From Portulaca oleracea (Eukaryota; Streptophyta; Magnoliopsida; Caryophyllales; Portulacaceae), in NCBI GenBank assembly GCA_029582165.1, contig CM055868.1, positions 14,056,001-14,120,000 on the forward strand: a DNA stretch of 64,000 nucleotides, read 5' to 3'. The position numbers were made by a program, and so were the translations under genes. A model generated the notes under the pieces. That model was not told the DNA's origin. It did no database searches and saw nothing but the letters and a program-made list of their open reading frames with translations. Below are positions 54,231-64,000 of this stretch, piece by piece (position 1 is the stretch's first letter; each line of letters begins with the position of its first letter).

Positions 54231-57200
54231 TCATTACCTCCTTAAAAGAAGTTTCGTCCTCAAAACTTGACGCACTTTATGTGTTGAATAGGTGCTGATA
54301 CTTCAACTTATTCTCCTCATCGACTTCTTAGATTGCTTAAGTTGGGGGTATAGGTTTCCCATCACACTTTTACTAGAGGGACGGTCTTTTCGCGAAGCGA
54401 CTTCTCTCAGTAATCTTGTGTCAGGCCCTCCTTGGGGTCAGGCCCTCCTTGGGGTTGTATTCCGTACCCACCTCGGGTTTGCAAGTCTTTTAGAGGAGCT
54501 AGAGTCTCGTGCTCATAGCAAAGGTGGCGATATGGTATATACCATATGTCAAAACAAAAAGCATGCACTTGCAACACATAACGAAACAAGGAAAATAAAC
54601 ACATCCCATTCCCAGAGATATTGCTTATATTCGTTCTCACAATGAACATCCCTAGTAGACTCAACAACTTATAACCAAGCCTAAATCCAACTTTACCCTA
54701 ATCTTCCCATTATCGATCTTCTAAAATCATGAAATAAGATCTTTAGAACACACCAAACTGAAAATTACCAACATCCAAAATGTTATAAGATCCCAATAAT
54801 CACCTCTCACAACAAGTCTTTTGCTTCTGTTCTAGGGTAACATAAAATAACGATAGTTTTCAATAGTTTCCCTTGATAACTCAAGTAAGACCAAAATTTC
54901 TAATTTTTCTCTAATGCAACTGTACAATTTTCTTCTCTTCCAATGACGAGATCGCCATTATGTCAACCACCACAAGACTATTTAATAATATGTAACCATA
55001 CGACATAACTTCCTCGAGACAACCTTATTTATTATCTGTAAGAGAAAAAGAAATTCCCGTTAATAATCTCAGATGTCAGATCACTAACCTGGCGCCTCAA
55101 ATGACACATGAACCTTATGTTTTCATCTAATAGAAAGACCAAAAGCTAAGATTGACAACCCAAGACATGATTAACACTGTACTTAATTTACCAAATCACC
55201 ATTTAACTCCAAAACACTTGACCACGCCAAATGAGACTTTTCACTTATCTTACATATGCCTAATAAGAACTAGCACTTGCCAATCATTACCCTCTCAATC
55301 TTCTCAAATGGAGTTTCGTCCCCGAAACTCTAATTACCACCAAACACCTCAAATAAGAGGCATCCTTAGACCCGGTGCTTCCTCAAAAGCATTAATTCAA
55401 CCTCAATATTTCCCAAAGTCAGATTATACCCAACTGCAACTTAAAGCTTTCATGTACTTAAGCCATCAAAATCATTCTTAATCACCACTTGTATTTTAGA
55501 ACCACTAGTAATGGTAATTATCAAATCCACCACGTGTTTCAAGCACAAAAAAAGTATAGGGATCTGTGTTAGACAATAACCTACTTCGTACATCTCATCA
55601 TTTATCTTCCATTAACGGTAATCTCCATAACCAATATAAGTAACCAGACATAATCCAACACTTCACTCAGCTCCTCCAATATCTTAAGCACTATATACTC
55701 ATTATGTCTAATTTCTTCCCTAATAGTTATGGATAAAAGACGTCACCATCAACAGAGATTGACAAATCAAAGAAAGAAATTGCTCTAATAAACATGCGAT
55801 AATCAAACGATTCAGTTGGATGGTACTCAACAGAATTAATCAAATAATATTTCCACAGATTCATCAAATGTAAATAGATTATCCCAGAAAATATTCAGAC
55901 AGGCCAATCAAATAATATTCATACTGAACTTAACTAGGTGGGATTCAGACAGAGTATTGTGGGTATCAAATACCTGCAGCTTTCATCATGGGTTATACCC
56001 ACTTCTTAGACGATCGACTCACTTCATGTACACAATTATAAATAAAAGGCTCGCAATAGGGAATAGACAATTACGTACATAGACTCACATGTTTGGATAT
56101 ATATGAATGGCAGTAAGCATATATGAGACCCTGAATCGTGATGTACAACAGAAACTCACTTTAAACATTCAAGGGAGAAATATTAAAATCAAATAGTTAC
56201 GGATCAAGTATATCTCCATCCCATAGTGAATAAAACTCTTTCAAAGTAACACTTTGTCATTCTTAAAAATCTAATCATCCAGACAACTTCTCAGCTTGTA
56301 GATAACATAATAATAATTGCACCATTCCACTTCAATAAGAGCGCCCTCAACTATTACATAACTAGAAAAAGAAACTTTTTTTTTCTCCACACGTTTCCTC
56401 ACATTCCTTGATTCATGACCTTAATACCACTTAAGATCCCTATAATAGTATAATTACAATAACCTTGAAAGATCTTGCTTAGCTCAACATTACCTTAAAA
56501 GTATTCACTTACTCCAATACTCTAGGAACCAAAATTAAATTTAATCCTTAGCTCGAAGTCTAATAATCGATATCCAAAAGTCTATTTTAAACGTACGATC
56601 ATCAACAAAATATTCATCTCAACTTTTATCTTGAAACCAAGTTCCTTTTTCCTTAAAAAATGATCCTTGAAACTCCATATCCTGACCAAAACCAATCATT
56701 ATCCCAATATTACTCTGAAGCCCTTCATCTGCTATCAATACTTCAATGAAACAATTTTCATTCAAACATACAGGAAGTCTCCAACTTACCATACCACCTA
56801 AAATCAAATTAACCAAGAGACTAAGCACAAAACCTTCACTTCCACTATACCCTTCAACCCAAGCATTAACCAACATTTTCCTTACAAAGATTCCTTTACC
56901 CCAAGACCTCGACTTAGAACGAATTGCGTTGAATCACAAACATTAGTTTAACCCCAAAACCAAAAAAAAATTGAAATCAAAGGCCAACTTCACATAGGAA
57001 TTTTCAAGTATTCCCTAGTTCCATAAGTCAAAGTTCATCCCCAATCATCATAGTGCATACCCAAATACCAATAAATACAATTTGAAGCCTTAACTAAACC
57101 CAAAGTGCTTACTAAGGATACCCAAGAGATTCAATCGAACATAATATTCCCAAGTACTCAACATCATACTCAAACAATAATACTAGCTTCATGCATCACA

Positions 57201-57399
57201 TCTCTTGGTACGGGAAAATAATAGATCGAAGGAAAAGTTAAAAATAAAACACATTAATAAAAACATGAAGAAACAATCAAGCCGATGCATCCCAACCGAC
57301 ACCTACACTCACACTCCCATTTTAGCTTCCTAAGGTCTAACTAAACCTAAGAGACACTTAGGAGCTACTAGGTCGCAACCCAGAGCTCTGATACTATTC
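54231..57399 (-). other. LARD internal region, no coding potential
   Basis: AT-rich, with no ORF showing gag, protease, RT or integrase motifs. Near LTR A there are direct repeats of AGAAGTTTCGT(C/T)CTC(G/A)AAACTT (54138, 54247) and GGAGTTTCGTCCCCGAAACT (55311). A short tandem CAGGCCCTCCTTGGGGT lies at 54423-54457. Confidence 0.75.
57385..57396 (-). promoter_or_regulatory. LARD primer-binding site
   Basis: The plus strand reads GCTCTGATACTA, the complement of TAGTATCAGAGC. This is one base from the initiator-Met primer TGGTATCAGAGC. It is three bases from the TGTAACG end of LTR B and sets the element's orientation. Confidence 0.8.
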
Positions 57400-60300
57400 T
57401 GTAACGCCCCGGAAATTCAATTATAGAAAAGTCAAAGTCAAACTAACGTTAACAGACAAATTAGCGGAAGACTCAAAACTTTTATTGGGTGTCACTGTCG
57501 TATCCCCGAAGGAACACAAGGCGAGAAGGAAACTACAACTGTCTGATAACGGTAAACCAACTGACAAACTCAAATTAAGAAAACAAACTTAGCAACCCTA
57601 ACTTCAATTCTTTCAAAAAGAAACATAACATAAAAGATAGCTTCTAAACATGTCGTCTTCACTTCTAATTTCCATCCCCAGCATATAGAGTTTCACATGA
57701 AAACAAAACATTTCAAAAATGAGGGGGAAATCTCAATAATGTCTACCTCTTACGTTAAAAACAAGTTAAGTTCATTTCAATTCATTTAAGGGAGAGGGAA
57801 CAAGTCAAACCATTTGACAAACCTTTAATCCCTTAATTGTTTTCCTCAACCCAACCAATCCATATTTTATTATGCGGGCGGGATACCATATCCCTTAGAG
57901 TAACAATCGCCTACCAAAGGCATCAAAAGCATCTATCCTATGTCAGGGATGAAACCCTGATCTCCTGACACATAACCCATACAGGCATCAAATCCAGGTC
58001 TCCGGGTTATCGCCCGCAAAAATATTAGCCTATCATAGGCATCAAAACAATCGCCTACCAAAGGCATCATAATCGCCTACCAAAGGCAACAACAATCATC
58101 TATCCTATATCAGGGATGAAACCCTGATCTCCGGGCACATAACCCATACAGGAACCAAATCCTGGGCTCCGGGTTATCGCCCGCAAAAATATTAGCCTAT
58201 CCAAGGCATCAAACAATAAACCCGCTTAATGTTTCACCTTGAATTATTAGTGTCTTATGCAACACTCAGCTCACAGCTCTCAAGTCAAACCCAACCCAGG
58301 TTACCAAAATCAGTAATAAAACCACTAATAAAAGACCATCTCAATTCTCAACTCAATAAATCAAAGATCACAAAAGTACAAACAGTTAACCAAAACAGAT
58401 GGTCACATTTCAACAAAAAGTCCCCTTTCGGGATGCAATTCTCAAAACAGATCGATTAGAAAACATTAAAACACATTTAAAGAGCATCCCAGTGGGAATT
58501 AGAGCATAGACATTACCTGGTTAACTTCACTTCAAAGCAAAACGAACACACTTGAGCTCACTAACGACGCAAGTTAGCTTGGGCCTAAAATAGAATAATT
58601 ATTCTAATCAAAACTCGCTCTTCGAAGTTACTATTAACTACCTTCTAACTAACCCTCCCCTAGGAACCCTATAGGCTCCTATCAATCATGAATTTACACT
58701 TTAAATTTCCTAACACATTCCAAGTAATCGTATAATAATACCAAGTAAACCTTTTCAATCAACAACACACTCATTAACAATTTCACATAGCGAGACATAT
58801 TACAGCATCCACATAAAAAGGGTCGTAACTTGACTTCCCGACATTCTATGGGTCTGGTTTTAGACTTTTCGGAAACCTCGGGATTTCTACTAAAACTCTT
58901 AAGTTGAACTCGAGACCCAACACACGCTTTAAGATCCTCAAAAACCGTCATCTTTCCAAACTGTCCAGACCTGACCTAGGTCTGGTAATCGGGGTATAAC
59001 TCGACTTATAAGATTCCAAAGTCCGGTCCGTAAAATTCCTATGAAAGCTTACATCTAAGGAAAACTTCAGTCCAAAGGGTTCGATCAAAAGTAAACTACA
59101 CTAGTCGTGGTGACCTGATCTTTAGACCTCATCAAACTGTCCTACACCCGGTTCCCATAAAATTGATTATTTCGGATCTAACTTTCACCATTCGATCCCG
59201 GGGTCCTAATTTGGGCCTAAAACAGTGGCTAAGGTTATAGTTTCTACCCTAATCCAATCAAGGTCTAAAATCTACCACTTATAACCAACAATTTAAACCT
59301 TTCTAAGTAAAGAACTTAATAATAACATAATAATAATAATATAAACACATAGTAAACACTTAATAAAACATATATACGTAAAGTTCGGAAATTTTGATAT
59401 CCATAATACAATATTATCGTTGAAAAGAACAGTAGAACATGTATTATTTCTCGATTACAAACAAGGAATTCTGAATTAATAAATTAAACTAACCTTAGTC
59501 ATGCATAATATAGAACAAGTAAGAACCCTACATGATTGACCAAAATATAAACTATCACATAATTTAGCAATTCATAAATGTCTTCTGATCCTATCATTAC
59601 CACATCATCACTTCCTACTTGAGCAACCTATTAGTAAACACCAAATTACAGTAATAAAAGTCCTGACACAAAAGAACTCATAATTTATTTCAATTACTCA
59701 CTTAATCTTGCTACAACCTTCTGTGATACGAATCCTAACATGACTTGCATAACTATCCCAACTAACACAGATTAAAAACCATGAAAGAACAAGAAGCATG
59801 TAAATACCCAATCAAACAAGAATTTATCTTGCTAATCAACACCCTAATTATTCTACTCCTAATGATTCAGACTGTAAGCAACAAGAAACTGTGCGAGGAC
59901 TCAACCAAAACAGAGCAAGTGCGTGAATTAAAACAGAAGTTTACGTGAGGGGTTTCCGGTGAGTCGATGGCGGTGCTGGGTGGTTTCTGGCGTCGGTAAG
60001 GCGGCAGCGCCAGCGGCGACTCTGGTGGTGCAGCAATGGCGCGGCGGCAGCGGAAATCGCACCGAGACAGGGGCCCGAAAACATAGCAGCGAGGAAAGGA
60101 GAAAGAAAGGAAAGAGAGGGAAAGGTCCGACGGTGGTGAGGCGGTGCTGGCCGGTTTTCCGGCGAATGAAGTCGGCGGCGACGGTGGTCGGTGGTGCACG
60201 GCAGAGAGGGGGAGAGGAGAGGAGAGGCTAGGGTTTGATTGTTATTAGAGTTTTTGAGAGAGAAACTAGCTTTTATACTAACCACTTAATTAAGGCCCAA

Positions 60301-60843
60301 ATAGTCTAATCTTAATCCTAATCCAACCCAACACTAAAAAATCTGATTTTTCTAAAAACAAACTAATAATAGTAATAGTAATAATAATAATAACACTAAT
60401 AATAATATTATTGATAGTAATCGCATAGCAAATAATATTCACGTAATTATTATATTCACGTAATTATTCATATAACACAATAATATTAATAATAATACTA
60501 AAATAGAGTAAAACTAATAATACTAAACCCACGAAATTACCGATATACCCTTGTTAGTCCCTCAACAATCCTACGAGCTCAAGTGTTAGCAAAATAAACA
60601 CAAACGAAGTTTCGTCCTCAAAACTTGCCGCACTTTATGTGTTGAATAAGTGTTTGCAAAATAAACAATTAACGAAGTCAAACCTAATTTACTAACGGCG
60701 TCACGGTCTACACCTTTGGATTTTTCGGGGTTTTACATCATTACTTCCTTAGAAGAAGTTTCGTCCTCGAAACTTAAACTCAACACCAACGGTCTGCCAG
60801 ACGGAACTAACGGTGACCTTAACCAAAAACTCGGGGTTTTACA
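57400..60843 (-). repeat. LARD LTR B (5' LTR in element orientation)
   Basis: Collinear with LTR A. Main differences: a ~30-bp indel in the GC-rich block (60001-60050) and a ~50-bp insertion of CGAAGTTTCGTCCTCAAAAC-type sequence at about 60607-60660. TATAAAA on the minus strand at the complement of 60271-60277. Confidence 0.9.
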
Positions 60844-62105
60844 TCATTACCTCCTTAAAAGAAGTTTCGTCCTCAAAACTTGCCGCACTTTATGTGTTGA
60901 ATAGGTGCTGATACTTCAACTTATTCTCCTCATCGACTTCTTAGATTGCTTCAGTTGGGGGTATAGCTTTCCCATCACACTTTTACTAGAGGGACGGTCT
61001 TTTCGCGAAGCGGCTTCTCTCAGTAATCTTGGATCTCCTACGGCTGCTCCTCGTAGATCAAGTCCTCTTTCGGCCTCCGAACTCTCATCAGAGGTCTTGT
61101 TCTTGTGTCAGGCCCTCCTTGGGGTTGTATTCCGTACCCACCTCGGGTTTGCAAGTCTTTTAGAGGAGCTAGAGTCTCGTGCTCATAGCAAAGGTGGCGA
61201 TATGGCATATACCATATGTTAAAACAAAAAGCATGCACTTGCAACACATAACGAAACAAGGAAAATAAACACATCCCATTCCCAGAGATATTGCTTATAT
61301 TCATTCTCACAATGAACATCCCTAGTAGACTCAACAACTTATAACCAAGCCTAAATCCAACTTTACCCTAATCTTCCCATTATCGATCTTCTAAAATCAT
61401 GAAATAAGATCTTTAGAACACACCAAACTGATAATTACCAACATCCAAAATGTTATAAGATCCCGATAATCACCTCTCACAACAAGTCTTTTGCTTCTGT
61501 GCTAGGGTAACATAAAATAACGATAGTTTTCAATAGTTTCCCTTGATAACTCAAGTAAGACCAAAATTTCTAATTTTTCTCTAATGCAACTGTACAATTT
61601 TCTTCTCTTCCAATGACGAGATCGCCATTATGTCAACCACCACAAGACTATTTAATAATATGTAACCATACGACATAACTTCCTCGAGACAACCTTATTT
61701 ATTATCTGTAAGAGAAAAAGAAATTCCCGTTAATAATCTCAGATGTCAGATCACTAACCTGGCGCCTCAAATGACACATGAACCTTATGTTTTCATCTAA
61801 TAGAAAGACCAAAAGCTAAGATTGACAACCCAAGACATGATTAACACTGTACTTAATTTACCAAATCACCATTTAACTCCAAAACACTTGACCACGCCAA
61901 ATGAGACTTTTCACTTATCTTACATATGCCTAATAAGAACTAGCACTTGCCAATCATTACCCTCTCAATCTTCTCAAATGGATTTTTCGGGGTTTTACAT
62001 CATTACTTCCTTAGAAGAAGTTTTGTCCTCGAAACTTAAACTCAACACCAACGGTCTGCCAGACGGAACTAACGGTGACCTTAACCAAAAACTCTGTGTT
62101 TTACA
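60844..62105 (-). repeat. Partial second LARD unit: internal 3' part plus 123-bp LTR edge
   Basis: 60844-61980 repeats 54231-55310, with a 70-90-bp indel at about 61033-61105. At TGGA (61979-61982) it switches to the LTR edge GATTTTTCGGGGTTTTACA…, equivalent to 60721-60843. The source sequences share TGGA at the switch point (55309-55312 and 60717-60720). It ends TGTTTTACA next to the right TCAAC. Confidence 0.88.
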
Positions 62106-63243
62106 TCAACTGTTTGAGAAGGATGTAGTAGAAGCTATCAATGTTGTCCCATTGTCCCAACACCAACGGGAAGATACAATTCGATGGATTTACACAAACA
62201 ATGGGGATTACACTGTCAAAAGCGGATATCACCTCCAGGGCCAAACATTGATCCCGTCTTCATCAACCCAGGACAAACATAATGTCTGGAAATGGCTTTG
62301 GCGACTTGACCTGCATCCACGGGTAAAGAACTTCTTATGGCGTCTATTGAAGAACATTCTCCCCACTAAAGGGAATCTACATCGGAGACATTGTGTCCAA
62401 AGCCCAGTTTGTGATATTTGCAAGAAGAAGATGGAAACGGAATGGCATGCATTAGGTGAATGCCTGTGGGCAAGGAAAGTGTGGGAGAGCTTAGGTATGT
62501 ACAATATGATAGCTGAAAAAAGAGGCGCAGGCAGGGAATGGGTTGTTGAGGTATTGCAGACCTTGGAAAGGGATAGCCAACAACGTTTCTGCTATTGTAT
62601 GTGGAACATCTGGTGGGCAAGGAACGAGTATGTCCATCAAAACAAACTCCCTGACCCATTTGTCGTGGCTGAGAGAATAGAGAAATGCATTTTTTATTTT
62701 CTAGATTCGCAAAAGAGGGAGAAAACATACCAGTTGAGGCAGACGAAATTCCTCTGGAAGGGGAAGCTGGGGGGAATAAAAATCAATTGCGATGCAACAG
62801 TAGATCCTGAACAAGGTCTGGTAGCTGGGGGTGCATTGCGGGGGATGACCGAGGAGGTTTCATTTGGGCAGCTAGTTGGATCTTTAAAGGGCATTGGGAA
62901 GTGGGAACAAGTTGAATTAGCAGCTATTCTTTTTGGAATAGAGATGAGCAAAGCACAGAACACACGGGAGGCTAACTTTGAATCTGATGCCCTGCTTGTC
63001 ATTCAGAAAATAAAGGAAGGAAAACCGGACAGGGGCGCTTTCCGCAATCTCTATATGGATGTGTGGGAAGCAAATTCTCTAAACCAAATTGTCGATTTTG
63101 AATGGACAAGTCGTGAAGGCAACCAGGCTGCTCACAGAATAGCCAAATGGACGCTGCATCAAGAGGACAACCATACATGGAACAACCCCCCTTCCTTTCT
63201 TTTGGATGTACTGCTTGAAAATACTCTCAATTTGAGTTATTAA
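62106..63243 (+). pseudogene. LINE-2 ORF2, zf-RVT and RNase H domains (open frame)
   Basis: Resumes ORF2 after the LARD: QLFEKDVVEAINVVPLSQ, DTIRWIYTNNGDYTVKSGYH, then zf-RVT WKWLWRLDLHPRVKNFLWRL…CDICKKKMETEWHALGEC (Cys-x2-Cys…His-x4-Cys). RNase H follows: GGIKINCDATVDPEQG (Asp), WEQVELAAILFGIEMSK (Glu), ANFESDALLVIQKI (Asp) and WTSREGNQAAHRIAKW. This stretch has no stop or frameshift and ends at 63243. The frame is open upstream to 61822 inside the LARD, giving a chance 473-codon fusion ORF. Confidence 0.9.
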
Positions 63244-63272
63244 TAAAATTTCACTTTATTTCTCAAAAAAAA

Positions 63273-63286
63273 AATTCGTGAAAGTA
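63273..63286. repeat. LINE-2 target-site duplication, 3' copy
   Basis: AATTCGTGAAAGTA, overlapping the last A residues of the tail. Confidence 0.88.
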
Positions 63287-63308
63287 GGGATTATTAGAAT
63301 CCAATTTT

Positions 63309-63555
<247 letters not shown>

Positions 63556-64000
63556 TAGGAAATTTTCTTCGGAAAGTTAGTTAACTTTTCTAATTTGATA
63601 AACTTTTCCATGTTTGGTTATCCACAATAGTTGGGAAAATTTTAAAATGGAATCCACTATTTTCCTCATAAATTAAATTCAGTAAACTATTTTTAAAGAT
63701 GGGCTAGGAAAAATCTTTACCGTCAAAGTTTTTCATGGGAAAATCCTTTTTGTAATTCCTTTGCTGCAAGGTAGAAGAGTTTGAATGAGAATCAAGTTGC
63801 TGATTTCTTAGCCGCCCCTTTTTATAATTCCTTTGCTGCAAGGACTCTAATAACCCTAAATAATTGTGTTAGCCTTCTACGATAAATAGAGCATAGGTGC
63901 TAGGTTTATTGGTGTGCAATTAAGAGTGTTTCATCTGACCACAAGAGATTGACCTGTAATTTATATGTTCCTAAGGGAGTTGTGTGAGGCTCAATTAGGA
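63556..64000. other. Non-coding stretch at window end
   Basis: TAATTCCTTTGCTGCAAGG occurs twice (63753-63771, 63825-63843). Between the copies the frame reads SLNENQVADFLAAPF, reminiscent of the C-terminal RNase H motif of plant LINEs, but it is only about 15 residues. No gene called. Confidence 0.4.

Larger units (their letters stand above)
50846..62105 (-). mobile_element. LARD-like non-coding LTR retrotransposon with an extra partial unit
   Basis: An 11,260-bp insertion in LINE-2 with TCAAC on both sides. Layout on the plus strand: LTR A (50846-54230), internal (54231-57399), LTR B (57400-60843), partial internal copy (60844-61980) and the last ~123 bp of a third LTR (61983-62105). LTRs of 3.4 kb and no gag or pol anywhere fit the large retrotransposon derivative (LARD) class, which depends on other elements. 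The primer site beside LTR B places it on the minus strand. LTRs A and B are very similar, so it is the youngest large insertion here. Confidence 0.9.
36723..63272 (+). mobile_element. LINE-2: L1-type retrotransposon split by two large LTR-element insertions
   Basis: Bounded by a 14-bp target duplication. Removing 39311-49025 and 50846-62110 leaves about 5.57 kb, a normal plant L1 length. The remaining pieces join in order: ORF1 (36865-38247), endonuclease (38244-39310), reverse transcriptase (49021-50845), and zf-RVT plus RNase H (62106-63243). A 20-base 3' UTR with AATAAA at 63243-63248 and ten A follow. Inserted LTR elements are younger than the LINE by position. Multiple stops, frameshifts and a catalytic-site change make it inactive. 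Confidence 0.93.

Noticed and set aside
63753..63843. LINE RNase H remnant (NENQVADFLA) between two copies of a 19-mer
   Set aside because: Only about 15 residues; too short to separate from chance.

Overview
This window is intergenic, repeat-dominated DNA from a flowering plant, probably a eudicot. Plant-type LINEs (L1-like), Ty3/gypsy and Ty1/copia elements with initiator-Met-tRNA primer sites, and many hAT, Tourist, Stowaway and Mutator-type MITEs sit in AT-rich DNA. I found no complete host gene. The only hints of host coding sequence are a possible short first exon near position 248 and a small captured ORF inside a Mutator-like element (2706-2951).

Left part (1-11 kb): an LTR-type non-coding element in minus orientation (LTR from 3551, primer site 3533-3544, leader to its left). 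A 1.34-kb Mutator-like element with 9-bp target duplications (2035-3376) is inserted in the leader. Then come a satellite-like tandem array with TTA microsatellites (6.0-7.1 kb), a tRNA-like fragment (7.3 kb), a 5'-truncated LINE carrying a Mutator MITE (8.6-9.7 kb), and a Tourist-like MITE. Middle-left (11.1-17.95 kb): a nearly full-length LINE, called LINE-1 here (11124-16940, 15-bp target duplications), with an unusual duplicated 5' end, followed by nested MITEs.

Middle (18-36.7 kb): a 4.1-kb composite with minisatellite-like termini containing an LTR-like promoter block and a hAT MITE; Stowaway and Tourist MITEs; an Au-like SINE; a scrambled copia remnant (about 26.4-28.2 kb); remnants of the TGTAACGC LTR family; and several large foldback elements with clear target duplications.

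Right part (36.7-63.3 kb) is one nested structure. A second LINE (LINE-2, 36723-63272, target duplication AATTCGTGAAAGTA) is about 5.57 kb when its insertions are subtracted. Inside its ORF2 lie (a) a Ty3/gypsy element (39311-49020, target duplication GGAAT), which carries a 3.1-kb solo LTR (42886-46029, target duplication GGTGT) in its reverse transcriptase, and (b) an 11.3-kb non-coding LARD-like element (50846-62105, target duplication TCAAC) with an LTR-internal-LTR-partial internal-partial LTR layout. Reading through the junctions restores LINE and gypsy protein order, which supports each boundary. All coding remnants are decayed by stops and frameshifts, so nothing here looks autonomously active. 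A long TA/TG microsatellite follows the LINE.

Limits: coordinates of elements with target duplications are exact to a base or two; boundaries called approximate are estimates by eye. Lineage names were not checked against any database.
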